This document shows, in pieces, positions 44,984-53,956 of a DNA stretch of 64,000 bases. The translations under genes were made by a program, and so were the position numbers. The notes under the pieces are model-generated. The model saw only the letters and a list, made by a program, of their open reading frames with translations. It did not search any database and was not told the DNA's origin. Numbering within the stretch: position 1 is the first letter of the stretch; each line of letters opens with the position of its first letter. Source of the DNA: Winogradskyella undariae (GTDB taxonomy: Bacteria > Bacteroidota > Bacteroidia > Flavobacteriales > Flavobacteriaceae); the NCBI RefSeq assembly GCF_013285155.1, contig NZ_JABTEL010000003.1:248001-312000 (forward strand). The letters are read 5' to 3'.

Positions 44984-45015
44984 AAAAGCTGTAACAATTA
45001 ATTGTTACAGCTTTT
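44984..45015 (-). terminator. terminator of the aminotransferase/desaturase unit
   Basis: AAAAGCTGTAACAAT pairs perfectly with ATTGTTACAGCTTTT around TA; T-rich on both sides, so it can also stop + strand transcripts. It lies 24 bases after the aminotransferase stop. Confidence 0.87.
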
Positions 45016-45038
45016 CTTTTATTACAAATAAAATGTAT

Positions 45039-46226
45039 TTAGCTTAATGCTGTTTTAATACGTTTTATAGCTTCTTTAATTTCATCTTGAGATGCGGCAT
45101 AAGAAATTCTTATACAGTCTTTATTTCCAAATGCTTCACCAGTAACGGTTGCTACTAAAGCTTCTTCTAGTAAAAATAGAGAGAAATCAGAGGCGTTATT
45201 TATTGTTTTTCCTTTTATTGTTTTTCCGAAATAAGCAGAAATGTTTGGGAATACGTAAAAAGCACCTTCAGGTTCGTTCGTTTTAAAACCATCGATTTCG
45301 CTTAATAAACTTAAGATTAGTTGACGTCTTTCTTTAAACTCATCTACCATGTATTTAATGCTAGAAGGCTCTGCTTCTAAAGCCTTAATTACAGCGCGCT
45401 GTGCAATACAATTAGCACCACTAGTAATTTGACCTTGCATTTTATTACAAGCTCTAGCGATCCAATCTGGAGCGCCAATATAACCGATTCTCCAACCTGT
45501 CATAGCGAATGCTTTAGATACACCATTTACAGTAATGGTTCTATCGTACATGTCTTCAAATTCAGCCATACTAAAGTGACCACCTTTAAAATTAATATGC
45601 TCATATATTTCATCTGAAACAACATAAATATTAGGATACTTTTTCAGTACATCTGCTAAAGCTCTTAATTCTTCTTTGCTATAAACAGATCCACTTGGGT
45701 TACAAGGAGAACTGTACCAGATCATTTTAGTTTTTGGAGTAATGGCAGCTTCTAATTGTTCTGCTGTCATTTTAAAATCGTTATCAATAGAAGTTGTAAC
45801 TTCTACAGGAACTCCATCACTTAACTTTACAATATCACTATAACTTACCCAGTAAGGACAAGGTAAAATAACTTCATCACCGGCATTAATCATCACAGAA
45901 GCGATATTCGCTAAAGATTGTTTAGCACCTGTTGAAACCACAATTTGCGGTAAGGTGTAACTAAGATTATTATCGCGTTTAAACTTCGTAATTATAGCTT
46001 CTTTCAATTCTACATAACCATCTACAGGAGTATAGCTATTGTAGTTTTGATTGATGGCTTCAATTGCAGCATCTTTAATAAAATCTGGAGTATTAAAGTC
46101 TGGTTCTCCCAAACTCAATCCAATAATATCTTTTCCTTCTGCGCGAAGTTCTCTGGCTTTTGCCGCCATGGCTAATGTAGCTGATGTCGCTAAATTGTTA
46201 ATTCTATCCGAAAGTTGGTCGTTCAT
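45039..46226 (-). CDS. class I/II pyridoxal-phosphate aminotransferase (aspartate aminotransferase-like)
   Basis: A 395-residue PLP enzyme of the subgroup-Igamma aspartate aminotransferase type. LSLGEPDFNTPDFIKDAA, VSTGAKQSLANI, YSSPCNPSGSVYSKEEL and VSDEIYEHI are conserved; the PLP lysine is in VNGVSKAFAMTGWRIGY (about residue 238), and the substrate arginine is in CIRISYA near the end. It likely makes aspartate from oxaloacetate. It starts 18 bases after the desaturase gene, so the two are probably cotranscribed. Confidence 0.93.
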   Translation of the reverse strand: MNDQLSDRINNLATSATLAMAAKARELRAEGKDIIGLSLGEPDFNTPDFIKDAAIEAINQNYNSYTPVDGYVELKEAIITKFKRDNNLSYTLPQIVVSTGAKQSLANIASVMINAGDEVILPCPYWVSYSDIVKLSDGVPVEVTTSIDNDFKMTAEQLEAAITPKTKMIWYSSPCNPSGSVYSKEELRALADVLKKYPNIYVVSDEIYEHINFKGGHFSMAEFEDMYDRTITVNGVSKAFAMTGWRIGYIGAPDWIARACNKMQGQITSGANCIAQRAVIKALEAEPSSIKYMVDEFKERRQLILSLLSEIDGFKTNEPEGAFYVFPNISAYFGKTIKGKTINNASDFSLFLLEEALVATVTGEAFGNKDCIRISYAASQDEIKEAIKRIKTALS

Positions 46227-46244
46227 ATGCTATAAAATAAAGGA

Positions 46245-47345
46245 TTAAGCTTGTATTGCAGGGCGCGTTCCCATTTCTTTTAAGAATTTAAAATGCGCTG
46301 CTATTGCTTTTCTTGTGGTTTCGTATTCTTTATAAGGTAAATTGAATTCTTTAGCTGTAGATTTTACAATTTCTGCAATTTTACCATAATGGATATGGCT
46401 AATATTTGGAAATATATGATGTTCTACTTGGTGATTTAATCCTCCTGTATACCAATTAATAATCTTGCTTTTAGCACCAAAGTTTACGGTTGTATTTAAT
46501 TGGTGAATAGCCCAAGTATTTTTCATTGTACCATCTTTTTCAGGTAAAGGCATTTCAGCTTCTTCCATAACGTGTGCTAATTGAAAAACCACACTTAAGA
46601 TTAAACCTGCTACATAGTGCATAATTAAAAATCCGATTAAGACTTTATACCAAGCGATGTCAGTAAGTACAAGTGGTATCACAATCCACATTGAGATATA
46701 AATCAATTTAGAAATCACTAGTTTACTCCAGTTAGCTACAGGACTTGGAAATTTTCCGTAAGATAATTTACGCTTCATATAACGTTTCATCTGTTGAAAA
46801 TCTGTTGTAATTGCCCAGTTTATAGTTAATAGTCCATAAAGTAAAATAGAATAATAATGTTGAAATCTATGGTGTTTTCTCCATTCTGTATGTTCAGAAA
46901 AACGTAAAATTCGTCCCGCTTCTAAATCTTCATCATGACCATGAATATTGGTGTATGTATGATGTAAAACATTGTGTTGTACTTTCCAGTTGTAAACATT
47001 TCCTGCTAAAATGTAAATACTGCTTCCCATGATTCTATTGATCCATTCTTTGTTAGAAAATGCGCCATGATTACCATCATGCATTACATTCATTCCAACA
47101 CCAGCCATTCCAATACCCATCACAATAGTTAATAATAACTGTGCCCAAGTAGGAATGTTTAAAGTTAGTAAAAGGAAATAAGGCGTTAAAAACATTGTAA
47201 ACATTACTATGGTTTTTACCCATAATTGCCAGTTACCTGTTCTTTTTATATCGTTTTCTTTGAAATAATTATTAACGCGTTTGTTGAGGGTTCTAAAGAA
47301 CTTAGCAGAGTCTGTTCTAGAGAATGATAAGGTTTGTTGTTTCAT
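46245..47345 (-). CDS. membrane fatty acid (acyl-CoA) desaturase
   Basis: A 366-residue diiron membrane desaturase. Three histidine boxes are present: HDGNHGAF (about residues 87-94), HNVLHHTYTN (about 122-131) and HQVEHHIFPNISH (about 303-315), with four to five membrane segments around them. It introduces a double bond in acyl chains using O2, tuning membrane fluidity. On the - strand a -7 element TATCTTTG (plus 47399-47406) lies about 55 bases before the ATG. Confidence 0.93.
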   Translation of the reverse strand: MKQQTLSFSRTDSAKFFRTLNKRVNNYFKENDIKRTGNWQLWVKTIVMFTMFLTPYFLLLTLNIPTWAQLLLTIVMGIGMAGVGMNVMHDGNHGAFSNKEWINRIMGSSIYILAGNVYNWKVQHNVLHHTYTNIHGHDEDLEAGRILRFSEHTEWRKHHRFQHYYSILLYGLLTINWAITTDFQQMKRYMKRKLSYGKFPSPVANWSKLVISKLIYISMWIVIPLVLTDIAWYKVLIGFLIMHYVAGLILSVVFQLAHVMEEAEMPLPEKDGTMKNTWAIHQLNTTVNFGAKSKIINWYTGGLNHQVEHHIFPNISHIHYGKIAEIVKSTAKEFNLPYKEYETTRKAIAAHFKFLKEMGTRPAIQA

Positions 47346-47659
47346 GTATTCTATATTTTATATGATAACGTAAGGGATTATAATACATTATATAAAAGCA
47401 AAGATAGTTAATAAATAAAAAGCAATTGTTATGGATTAACTTAAAATTACAAATATAAATGATGTGTATTGAAGGGGTTATTGAACTATATTGGTTGATA
47501 TTTAGTAGGTTATGAATCTATGGTGAGGTTTAATTATTTCTCTTTTATTGTTGCTATAGTAAGCTTATGGTATATGTTTTAAAGTGATAAAATAGAGATA
47601 AATTAAAATAGTGCAATAATCAAAACTTTAAAAGAAGTACTTTTGCAGAAAGAACAGCT
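47346..47659. other. divergent promoter region between desaturase and rsmG
   Basis: About 315 bases without a gene. It holds TATCTTTG on the - strand (47399-47406) for the desaturase and TACTTTTG on the + strand (47638-47645) for rsmG, both perfect -7 boxes with no good -33 partner. The rsmG transcript would begin almost at its start codon. Confidence 0.5.
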
Positions 47660-48289
47660 ATGGAACTTATCCTTAAATATTTCCCCAATTTAACCGAAAC
47701 TCAAATCCAACAATTTGAAGCTTTAGAGGCTTTGTATAAAGATTGGAACAGTAAAATTAATGTGATTTCTAGAAAAGACATTGATGAACTTTATTTAAGA
47801 CACGTTTTACATTCTTTAGGAATTGCAAAAGTTATTGATTTTGTTCCTGGTACATCAATCTTAGATGTCGGAACCGGCGGAGGATTTCCAGGTGTGCCTT
47901 TAGCTATTTTATTTCCTGAGTGCCAATTTCATTTGGTAGATAGTATTAATAAAAAACTAAAAGTAATTAATGCTGTTGCAGAAGCTTTAGAACTTACCAA
48001 TATAAGAACTACGCATAGTAGGGTAGAGGCTATTGATGAAACTTACGATTTTATAGTAAGTAGAGCCGTTACTACAATGCCAGAGTTTACAACTTGGGTT
48101 AAAGGTAAAGTTGCAAGAACTCAAAAAAATGAATTAAAAAATGGTGTTCTTTACTTAAAAGGTGGGGATTTAACAGAGGAGTTAAAGCAATATAAAACGG
48201 TAAAAGCATTCTTGCTTTCTGATTATTTTGATGAATCATTTTTCGAAACCAAAAAAGTGATTCATTTACCATTGAAATTTAAATCTTAA
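47660..48289 (+). CDS. rsmG: 16S rRNA (guanine-527-N7) methyltransferase
   Basis: A 209-residue SAM methyltransferase (GidB). NVISRKDIDELYLRHVLHSL, ILDVGTGGGFPGVPLAI (about residues 69-85, SAM loop) and the VSRAVTTMPEF motif are diagnostic. It modifies G527 in the 530 loop of 16S rRNA. A -7 box TACTTTTG lies 14-22 bases before the ATG. Confidence 0.96.
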   Translation: MELILKYFPNLTETQIQQFEALEALYKDWNSKINVISRKDIDELYLRHVLHSLGIAKVIDFVPGTSILDVGTGGGFPGVPLAILFPECQFHLVDSINKKLKVINAVAEALELTNIRTTHSRVEAIDETYDFIVSRAVTTMPEFTTWVKGKVARTQKNELKNGVLYLKGGDLTEELKQYKTVKAFLLSDYFDESFFETKKVIHLPLKFKS

Positions 48290-48477
48290 TAAAGCGGATA
48301 GTGTTAGGTTGTATAAAAGGTTAACCTCTTTATCTAAATAACAGTTCTTAATACCTGATGTTAAACTGTGCTTAGTGTTTAAGGATTTGTATGCCAAAAA
48401 TTAAGACGTTAAAATGCGTTAATAAAATAGATATGGTTTCTAAAATCTATCTATCTCATTTTATAAATTATTCAACA

Positions 48478-51045
48478 ATGATTTTATCAAATTCTATTAA
48501 AACTGCTGGACTTCTATTTATGGTCAGCCTTTTCTTTATGCCTTTAAATTTGGAAGCGCAACAAGACACTATTTATTACACTATATCTTGGAAGCAAACC
48601 ATAAAAGATAGTGCTGCTTTTTTTAGAACACCAGTAAAAAAGGAAGGAGATTTATTTAGAATTGAAGATTATTATATTTCAGGGCAAAAACAAATGAGCG
48701 GATTGTCTCAGTATGAAGACAAGGATTTTTGGGTAGGAAAAGTGAGCTGGTTTAACAAAGATGGTCAGCTATACCAACAAGGTAATTACACAAAAAATAG
48801 ATTGGACGGTGAGTTTATTACCTTTCTAGACGACAAGAAATTGATTGCTATTTATAAAAATGGTTTTATTAAATCTGGGACTCAAAATCATATTCAATCG
48901 TCTAATCGTGTTTATACCGAAGTTAAAAATGATACTGTAAAAGAGGTTTTATATGAGGACGATATAAACGGAATTCGTTACGAAAGTTTCAGAACGCTTA
49001 AAAAAGGTCATTTTCGAACCAAATATTATGATAAAAAAGGAGATGTAATTGGTGAAATTAACACTCTAAATAATGGATTTCGTAAAGGGGTTGAGGTGTT
49101 TTATTATTTCAGTCCCATGCGTATTAGGCAGATTAACTATTATCCGTTTGAAAAATTACTAGGGGATACCGATTATTACGCCAATGGTCAGCTTAGAATA
49201 TGGTTTCAGACAGATCCAGAATATAAAAAAACTTTTTTTAAAGAAGATGGAACGGAACTTGGAAGTATAATTTATGAGCTTCAGAACGATTATTTAAAAC
49301 CAATAACGGGTACTGAAGTTACTTTTGCTTATGGTTATAAAAAAGAAGATTTTAACAAAGTTCTGTCTACTAGAATATACAATAATGGTCAACTCGAAAA
49401 GGAAGAACAACATTATAATGATGGCAAGATAAAATCGATTACAAGCTATAAAGACAATATTAAAGTGCTTCAAGTAAGTTTTGATGAAACGGGAAAGGAA
49501 CTTGCAAGAATGGCATACAAAAACTATTATCCATTTTCAGGAGTAGAAATTAGAGATGGTAGAAAATCGACTTATAAAGACGGTGAGCTTATAGAAGAAC
49601 TTAAATATTACCCAGATACAAATCTTATATTCAGTAAAAAGAACACAGAAGAAGAGATTTATTATAACAAGGAAGGTGTTGTTATGGGGACTTTAAAAGT
49701 TGAGTATAAAAATAAATACGCAAAACCTTTAGATGGCAAACGATACGAAATAGGTTATAATTCTGAGATTAATAATATTGAAACGTATAAAAATAGAGAA
49801 CTCATAGAGCGTACCAACTTTATAACTAAACAAGTTGGCAAGGATAGTTTAGTAGATTTTAAGAATACCTCTTATTATAAAGATGGTAGTTATAGTAAAT
49901 ATAGAGAGATTCGTTATTATAGTAATGGAGCTAAGCAAAGTGATATAACATTCGAAGATTACGATAAAAAACTAGGTAAGTTTTATAGCGATAAAGGTGA
50001 TCTAATCGGTACTTACGATTATATTAAAAAAGACGGAAAACTATATGAGTTTTTTGATACCTCAAACGAGGTTCGATTAGTGAAAGAAGAAAATAACGGA
50101 GTTTTACAAACTTCAAAACGTTATGATTATGGTTTAGATACAAGTTATGGTGTTATTAACCCTGTTTTAATTGAAGAAATGGATATCTCATGTTGTGCTA
50201 TGTCTTATGATAAATACGGTGAAGTTATCGCTAAGGTTAATTTCAAAAATAAATTGCCTTGGAAAGGTGTGATGTATGATGCTGTATCAAGAATTAAGTA
50301 TGAGATAAATGAAGGAAAACGAAATGGATCTTATAAAAAGTTTAATTATAATCACGAAATTATATTAGAAGAAGGACAATATGTAAATGATAAAAAAGAA
50401 GGTGTTTTTAATGGGTATAATCGTTTAGGGAAATTACAACTTACACAAACCTACAAGAATGATATCTTAGAAGGGGAGTCTGTTAATTATGATGAAAATG
50501 GAAAAGAGACTTCTAGTATCATTTATAAAAATGGAGAGCCTTTTGAAGGAACAAAAATACTTTCGGTAAGTTACAGCAGAGAATCTGCACAAGAGATTTA
50601 TAAAAAGGGAATTTTAATAAAACGTATTTCTTACGATGAGCAAGGTCGAAATGTTTCAACATTTAAAGACGGAGAGATAGCAGAAACAATAGCTTATTAT
50701 AAAGATTTTGATCTTAAGCGGTTACAATATGCTTTAAATAAAAATTATGTTGAGGGAGAAGTTATTCGTTATGATAAAAAAGGAAAAGAACAACATCGCG
50801 GTATTATTAAGGATTATAAACTAGAATCTGGTACTGTTTACTTGTCAGCATATAGTTTATATGATAATCGTGTCGCTTATATTATATTAAAGCGAAAAAA
50901 TGATATGGTGCAATTGACTTTAGTAGGACATAAAGATGAAACGCTTTTTTATGTAGAAGAAAATATAGAAGAAGGTTATGGTCTAAAATATATTGACAGG
51001 TTAAATATTTATATTGATAATCTAACTCCTGCATCTTTATACTAA
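48478..51045 (+). CDS. large secreted MORN-like / YwqK-type repeat protein
   Basis: From the ATG at 48478 an 855-residue protein with signal peptide (residues 1-27, ending LEAQQ). The rest is an array of short beta units of the type YxxGxLxxxxxYxDGK, e.g. YYANGQLRIWF, YNDGKIKSITSY, YYSNGAKQSDITF, YDENGKETSSIIY. These resemble MORN repeats and the YwqK antitoxin-like family. The frame is open to an ATG at 48391, but that adds 29 residues before the signal peptide. It stands alone after rsmG; the function is unknown, probably periplasmic or surface binding. Confidence 0.7.
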   Translation: MILSNSIKTAGLLFMVSLFFMPLNLEAQQDTIYYTISWKQTIKDSAAFFRTPVKKEGDLFRIEDYYISGQKQMSGLSQYEDKDFWVGKVSWFNKDGQLYQQGNYTKNRLDGEFITFLDDKKLIAIYKNGFIKSGTQNHIQSSNRVYTEVKNDTVKEVLYEDDINGIRYESFRTLKKGHFRTKYYDKKGDVIGEINTLNNGFRKGVEVFYYFSPMRIRQINYYPFEKLLGDTDYYANGQLRIWFQTDPEYKKTFFKEDGTELGSIIYELQNDYLKPITGTEVTFAYGYKKEDFNKVLSTRIYNNGQLEKEEQHYNDGKIKSITSYKDNIKVLQVSFDETGKELARMAYKNYYPFSGVEIRDGRKSTYKDGELIEELKYYPDTNLIFSKKNTEEEIYYNKEGVVMGTLKVEYKNKYAKPLDGKRYEIGYNSEINNIETYKNRELIERTNFITKQVGKDSLVDFKNTSYYKDGSYSKYREIRYYSNGAKQSDITFEDYDKKLGKFYSDKGDLIGTYDYIKKDGKLYEFFDTSNEVRLVKEENNGVLQTSKRYDYGLDTSYGVINPVLIEEMDISCCAMSYDKYGEVIAKVNFKNKLPWKGVMYDAVSRIKYEINEGKRNGSYKKFNYNHEIILEEGQYVNDKKEGVFNGYNRLGKLQLTQTYKNDILEGESVNYDENGKETSSIIYKNGEPFEGTKILSVSYSRESAQEIYKKGILIKRISYDEQGRNVSTFKDGEIAETIAYYKDFDLKRLQYALNKNYVEGEVIRYDKKGKEQHRGIIKDYKLESGTVYLSAYSLYDNRVAYIILKRKNDMVQLTLVGHKDETLFYVEENIEEGYGLKYIDRLNIYIDNLTPASLY

Positions 51046-51066
51046 TAGGTGTGATTAGTAGAAAAT

Positions 51067-51102
51067 AAAAAACCGTTTGAAATGTTTTTCAAACGGTTTT
51101 TT
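51067..51102. terminator. bidirectional terminator between convergent genes
   Basis: A perfect 16-base stem (AAAAAACCGTTTGAAA and complement) with loop TGTT and T-runs both ways. It serves the + strand repeat protein and the - strand T9SS gene. Confidence 0.92.
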
Positions 51103-51121
51103 ATTTTAAAATATTAAAGGA

Positions 51122-51853
51122 CTATTGCTTTACTATTTTCTTTGTAATAGAATTACCATTACCGTTAGTAAATTTAACAATGTAAGGTTGTGCAGATAAT
51201 TCAGAAAAGTCAATAGTATCACCATTAGAAATCACTTTTATTTCTTTAACACTTCTCCCTAAAAGGTCATAAACAGTTGCAGATAGGTCTTCTGAAGAAG
51301 AAATATTGAGTTTATTTATAACGTTAGTTGGGTAAACTTTAATTTTTGATAATTGAGATTCTTCAACGCTAAGGCTTGAGTCATAACTATAAGTTACATT
51401 TAATGGCGTTCCTATAGCAGTACCACTAGCATTAAAAGCTTGAAATCTAAAAGTCCAACTCATCGGTGTTGTTGTAGAACTGTCGTTAAGGTTCCAAAAA
51501 TTGTTTCCTGCACTATTTGTAGTTCCTGGAGCTATTAAAAAAGGAGTTGAAGGATATCCGCTATTTAAAGTTACATCATTTAAACAAACCCCCGCAAAAC
51601 ACAATTGAAAATTAGAACCATCAGTACCAACAAGCTCATCTACAAATATTCTAACATAAATATCTTCACTAGACGTATTGGTTACTTTAAATTTCCAATT
51701 ACAAGGATCTGCATATGCGCAACCTGCATCAGAGAAAGCTAAAACTTGTCCCTCTGTAATGAGGCTGTCGTCACTATAATCTCTAACTTCAAACTGTGCA
51801 AAAGACACAAATGAGGTTAATAATAAGCTCATAAAAAGTAGTTTTTTCTTCAT
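51122..51853 (-). CDS. small secreted protein with T9SS type A sorting domain
   Basis: A 243-residue protein: signal peptide (residues 1-19), a domain of about 140 residues rich in Asn, Thr and Ser with two Cys pairs near 49-56 and 80-87, then a C-terminal sorting domain (KIKVYPTNVINKLNIS, VYDLLGRSVKEI, final KKIVKQ). It is expected to be secreted by type IX secretion and anchored to the cell surface. The central domain is not recognised. Confidence 0.82.
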   Translation of the reverse strand: MKKKLLFMSLLLTSFVSFAQFEVRDYSDDSLITEGQVLAFSDAGCAYADPCNWKFKVTNTSSEDIYVRIFVDELVGTDGSNFQLCFAGVCLNDVTLNSGYPSTPFLIAPGTTNSAGNNFWNLNDSSTTTPMSWTFRFQAFNASGTAIGTPLNVTYSYDSSLSVEESQLSKIKVYPTNVINKLNISSSEDLSATVYDLLGRSVKEIKVISNGDTIDFSELSAQPYIVKFTNGNGNSITKKIVKQ

Positions 51854-51918
51854 GGTATTTTATTTTTTAATTGATTGTTAATAATTAAAGTTCCTATTTT
51901 TTTTAGTTATATAGGAAA

Positions 51919-51938
51919 GGAAGCTTTTTAAAGCTTCC
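51919..51938 (-). terminator. probable terminator after the Omp28-type T9SS gene
   Basis: GGAAGCTTT-TT-AAAGCTTCC, a 9-base stem about 22 bases after the stop of the - strand gene. On that strand only TTTCC follows, so it is weaker than the others. Confidence 0.55.
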
Positions 51939-51960
51939 CTTTAGTTTTGTGAAATTATTT

Positions 51961-53859
51961 TTATTTGCTAATTATAAATTTAGCACTGTATGATGCACTT
52001 CCATTATTAATATTCATAATGTAGTGACCTGCTTTTAATTCTGATACAGGTAATTCTATGTTTTGAGATCCAAATAAACCTTCGTAGTTATTATTAATAA
52101 CTGTTCTTCCTAACATATCAGTTACTGTTACATTGTAATCACCATTTCCTGATTGGAAAGCTATATTAAGTTTGTCTGTTGCAGGATTTGGGTATATTTT
52201 AATTGAATCAATACCTGAAACTTCTTGCACACTTAAAGCTTGAGCAAAAGTACTCTGTTGCGCGTTAACAATACTGTCGTCTGTAGAATCAATTAAAACC
52301 ACAACAATATGCATGTTTTCAACTGTACTTGTTGCGGGTACTGTATATGTGAAATCATAAGAAACAAGTTCTCCTGCGGTAATTGTTGTTGGTACTGAAT
52401 TAGCCTGTCCGTCAAAACCGCCAAGTAAAGCACGACCAACATGGTTATATGCCATTAGTGCCGCAGGTACAGAGCCAGCTAAACTTTCGTAACCGCCCAT
52501 TGCTCCATTACTTCCTCCAGAATAATAATTTGTTTGGTTGTAGCCACTAGTTATACCAGTAACATCATCTTCTGTAATTATAACCGCTAATCTGTAATCA
52601 GCAGCGCTTAAATTGGTGTAAAAATTTGCGTTAGCAGTAATCGTATATTCACTACCTGTTAGAATTGCTTCTGATGATAAATCAACAGGAACAACTTCTG
52701 TGATTTGTGTATTGTAAGCTTCTACTAATGATGCTTGAGCTGGATCAACATCAATTAATTTACGGTCTACTAAACTGCTAGGATATCCTGCAATATATAG
52801 ACCTATTGCATTATCATATTCAGTAACAGTCATTGGATCTCCATTATGTACGGCTACGCCAACAACAGTATTAGGATATGTTTCGGTAATATAATCCATT
52901 CCTACAGCACCTCTAGGGCACCATCCACACCAAGTTCCTGTAGCTTCCTCAATAAAAACAGCTTTATTTCCAGATTGTGTCATTGTGTTAAAATCTTTAG
53001 AGCTAGAGTTGTTAAGTGGATAAGAATCTGCTCCGCCATTAACACCTGTAATTGTTACCGTTATTTCTTTTTCAACAACAGAGCTGTAATTAATAACATC
53101 TGGATGCGTAATAGTAGTTGATGCTCCGCCTGTAATAAAAGTATTTATTGTTGCAGAGTTTGTATACGTTCCGTCTGTCCATTCAATATCTAGTGTAGTA
53201 ATTGTATTACCACCTACGTTATTTACTTCAATTTCTAAAGGATAATCTGTACTAACAAGTCCATATCGATCTAGGTTGATGCTCGCAAGTTCAGCGTCAT
53301 TATCGCTAACTGTTTTTACATATATATCATCAATGTTTAATCTAAATTGATCTGTAACAGCATGATGTCTAAACGCAACATAAATTGTTTGTCCAATAAA
53401 TGAGGTTACATTTAAATTTCTATCAACGTAAACACTATTTGTTGCTCCTATAACTTCATTAAATGAAGTGGTAGATGCTCCCAATGTTGCAATATCAGAT
53501 GCTGTTGCAACATATACGGTATAATTTTCATTAGCCCACGATTGATCTTGTCCGTATGCTTTCCATTGAAGAAAAACATTTCCTGTAGCACTTGTAAGAT
53601 CTATAGCTGTAGATACCATCCAGTTATCTGGTGTTAATGCTAGTCCTGTGGTTGATGACCAAGAAGCAGAAGTTGCATGGTTACCTTGTACAGCTTCTAG
53701 GTTTGCTATAGACCAATTGTCGCTATCACCATCAGAATCTGTTAGAGTCCAATTGTCCATGGTTCCTGAAGAAAAATCTTCAGAAAAGTAAATTTGTGCT
53801 GTAGTTAGCTGAGTAAAAGATAAACTAAGCATTAATAAATAAAGTAATTTTTTGATCAT
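51961..53859 (-). CDS. Omp28-related protein with T9SS sorting domain
   Basis: A 632-residue secreted protein. A signal peptide (1-21) is followed by a jellyroll region (about 22-190, DNWTLTDSDGDSDNW) like choice-of-anchor/MAM-type domains. Then an Ig-like stretch, then an Omp28 domain with thioredoxin-like EATGTWCGWCPRGAVG (about 304-319; CGWC), and a C-terminal type A sorting domain (IKIYPNPATDKLNIAF ... KFIISK). It should be exported to the surface. A CxxC on a surface protein suggests redox or metal binding, unproven. Confidence 0.85.
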   Translation of the reverse strand: MIKKLLYLLMLSLSFTQLTTAQIYFSEDFSSGTMDNWTLTDSDGDSDNWSIANLEAVQGNHATSASWSSTTGLALTPDNWMVSTAIDLTSATGNVFLQWKAYGQDQSWANENYTVYVATASDIATLGASTTSFNEVIGATNSVYVDRNLNVTSFIGQTIYVAFRHHAVTDQFRLNIDDIYVKTVSDNDAELASINLDRYGLVSTDYPLEIEVNNVGGNTITTLDIEWTDGTYTNSATINTFITGGASTTITHPDVINYSSVVEKEITVTITGVNGGADSYPLNNSSSKDFNTMTQSGNKAVFIEEATGTWCGWCPRGAVGMDYITETYPNTVVGVAVHNGDPMTVTEYDNAIGLYIAGYPSSLVDRKLIDVDPAQASLVEAYNTQITEVVPVDLSSEAILTGSEYTITANANFYTNLSAADYRLAVIITEDDVTGITSGYNQTNYYSGGSNGAMGGYESLAGSVPAALMAYNHVGRALLGGFDGQANSVPTTITAGELVSYDFTYTVPATSTVENMHIVVVLIDSTDDSIVNAQQSTFAQALSVQEVSGIDSIKIYPNPATDKLNIAFQSGNGDYNVTVTDMLGRTVINNNYEGLFGSQNIELPVSELKAGHYIMNINNGSASYSAKFIISK

Positions 53860-53956
53860 GATTTTGATGTATTAGATTAATATTAAGGTTTTTGTGTTAC
53901 ATGTGTTTAAATTTCTGTAGATTAAAAGTTGATGTTTTTATTTTTTAGAATAGGGA

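Noticed and set aside
47520..47582. 20-codon hydrophobic open frame before rsmG
   Set aside because: Too short, no context support, and within the expected promoter region.
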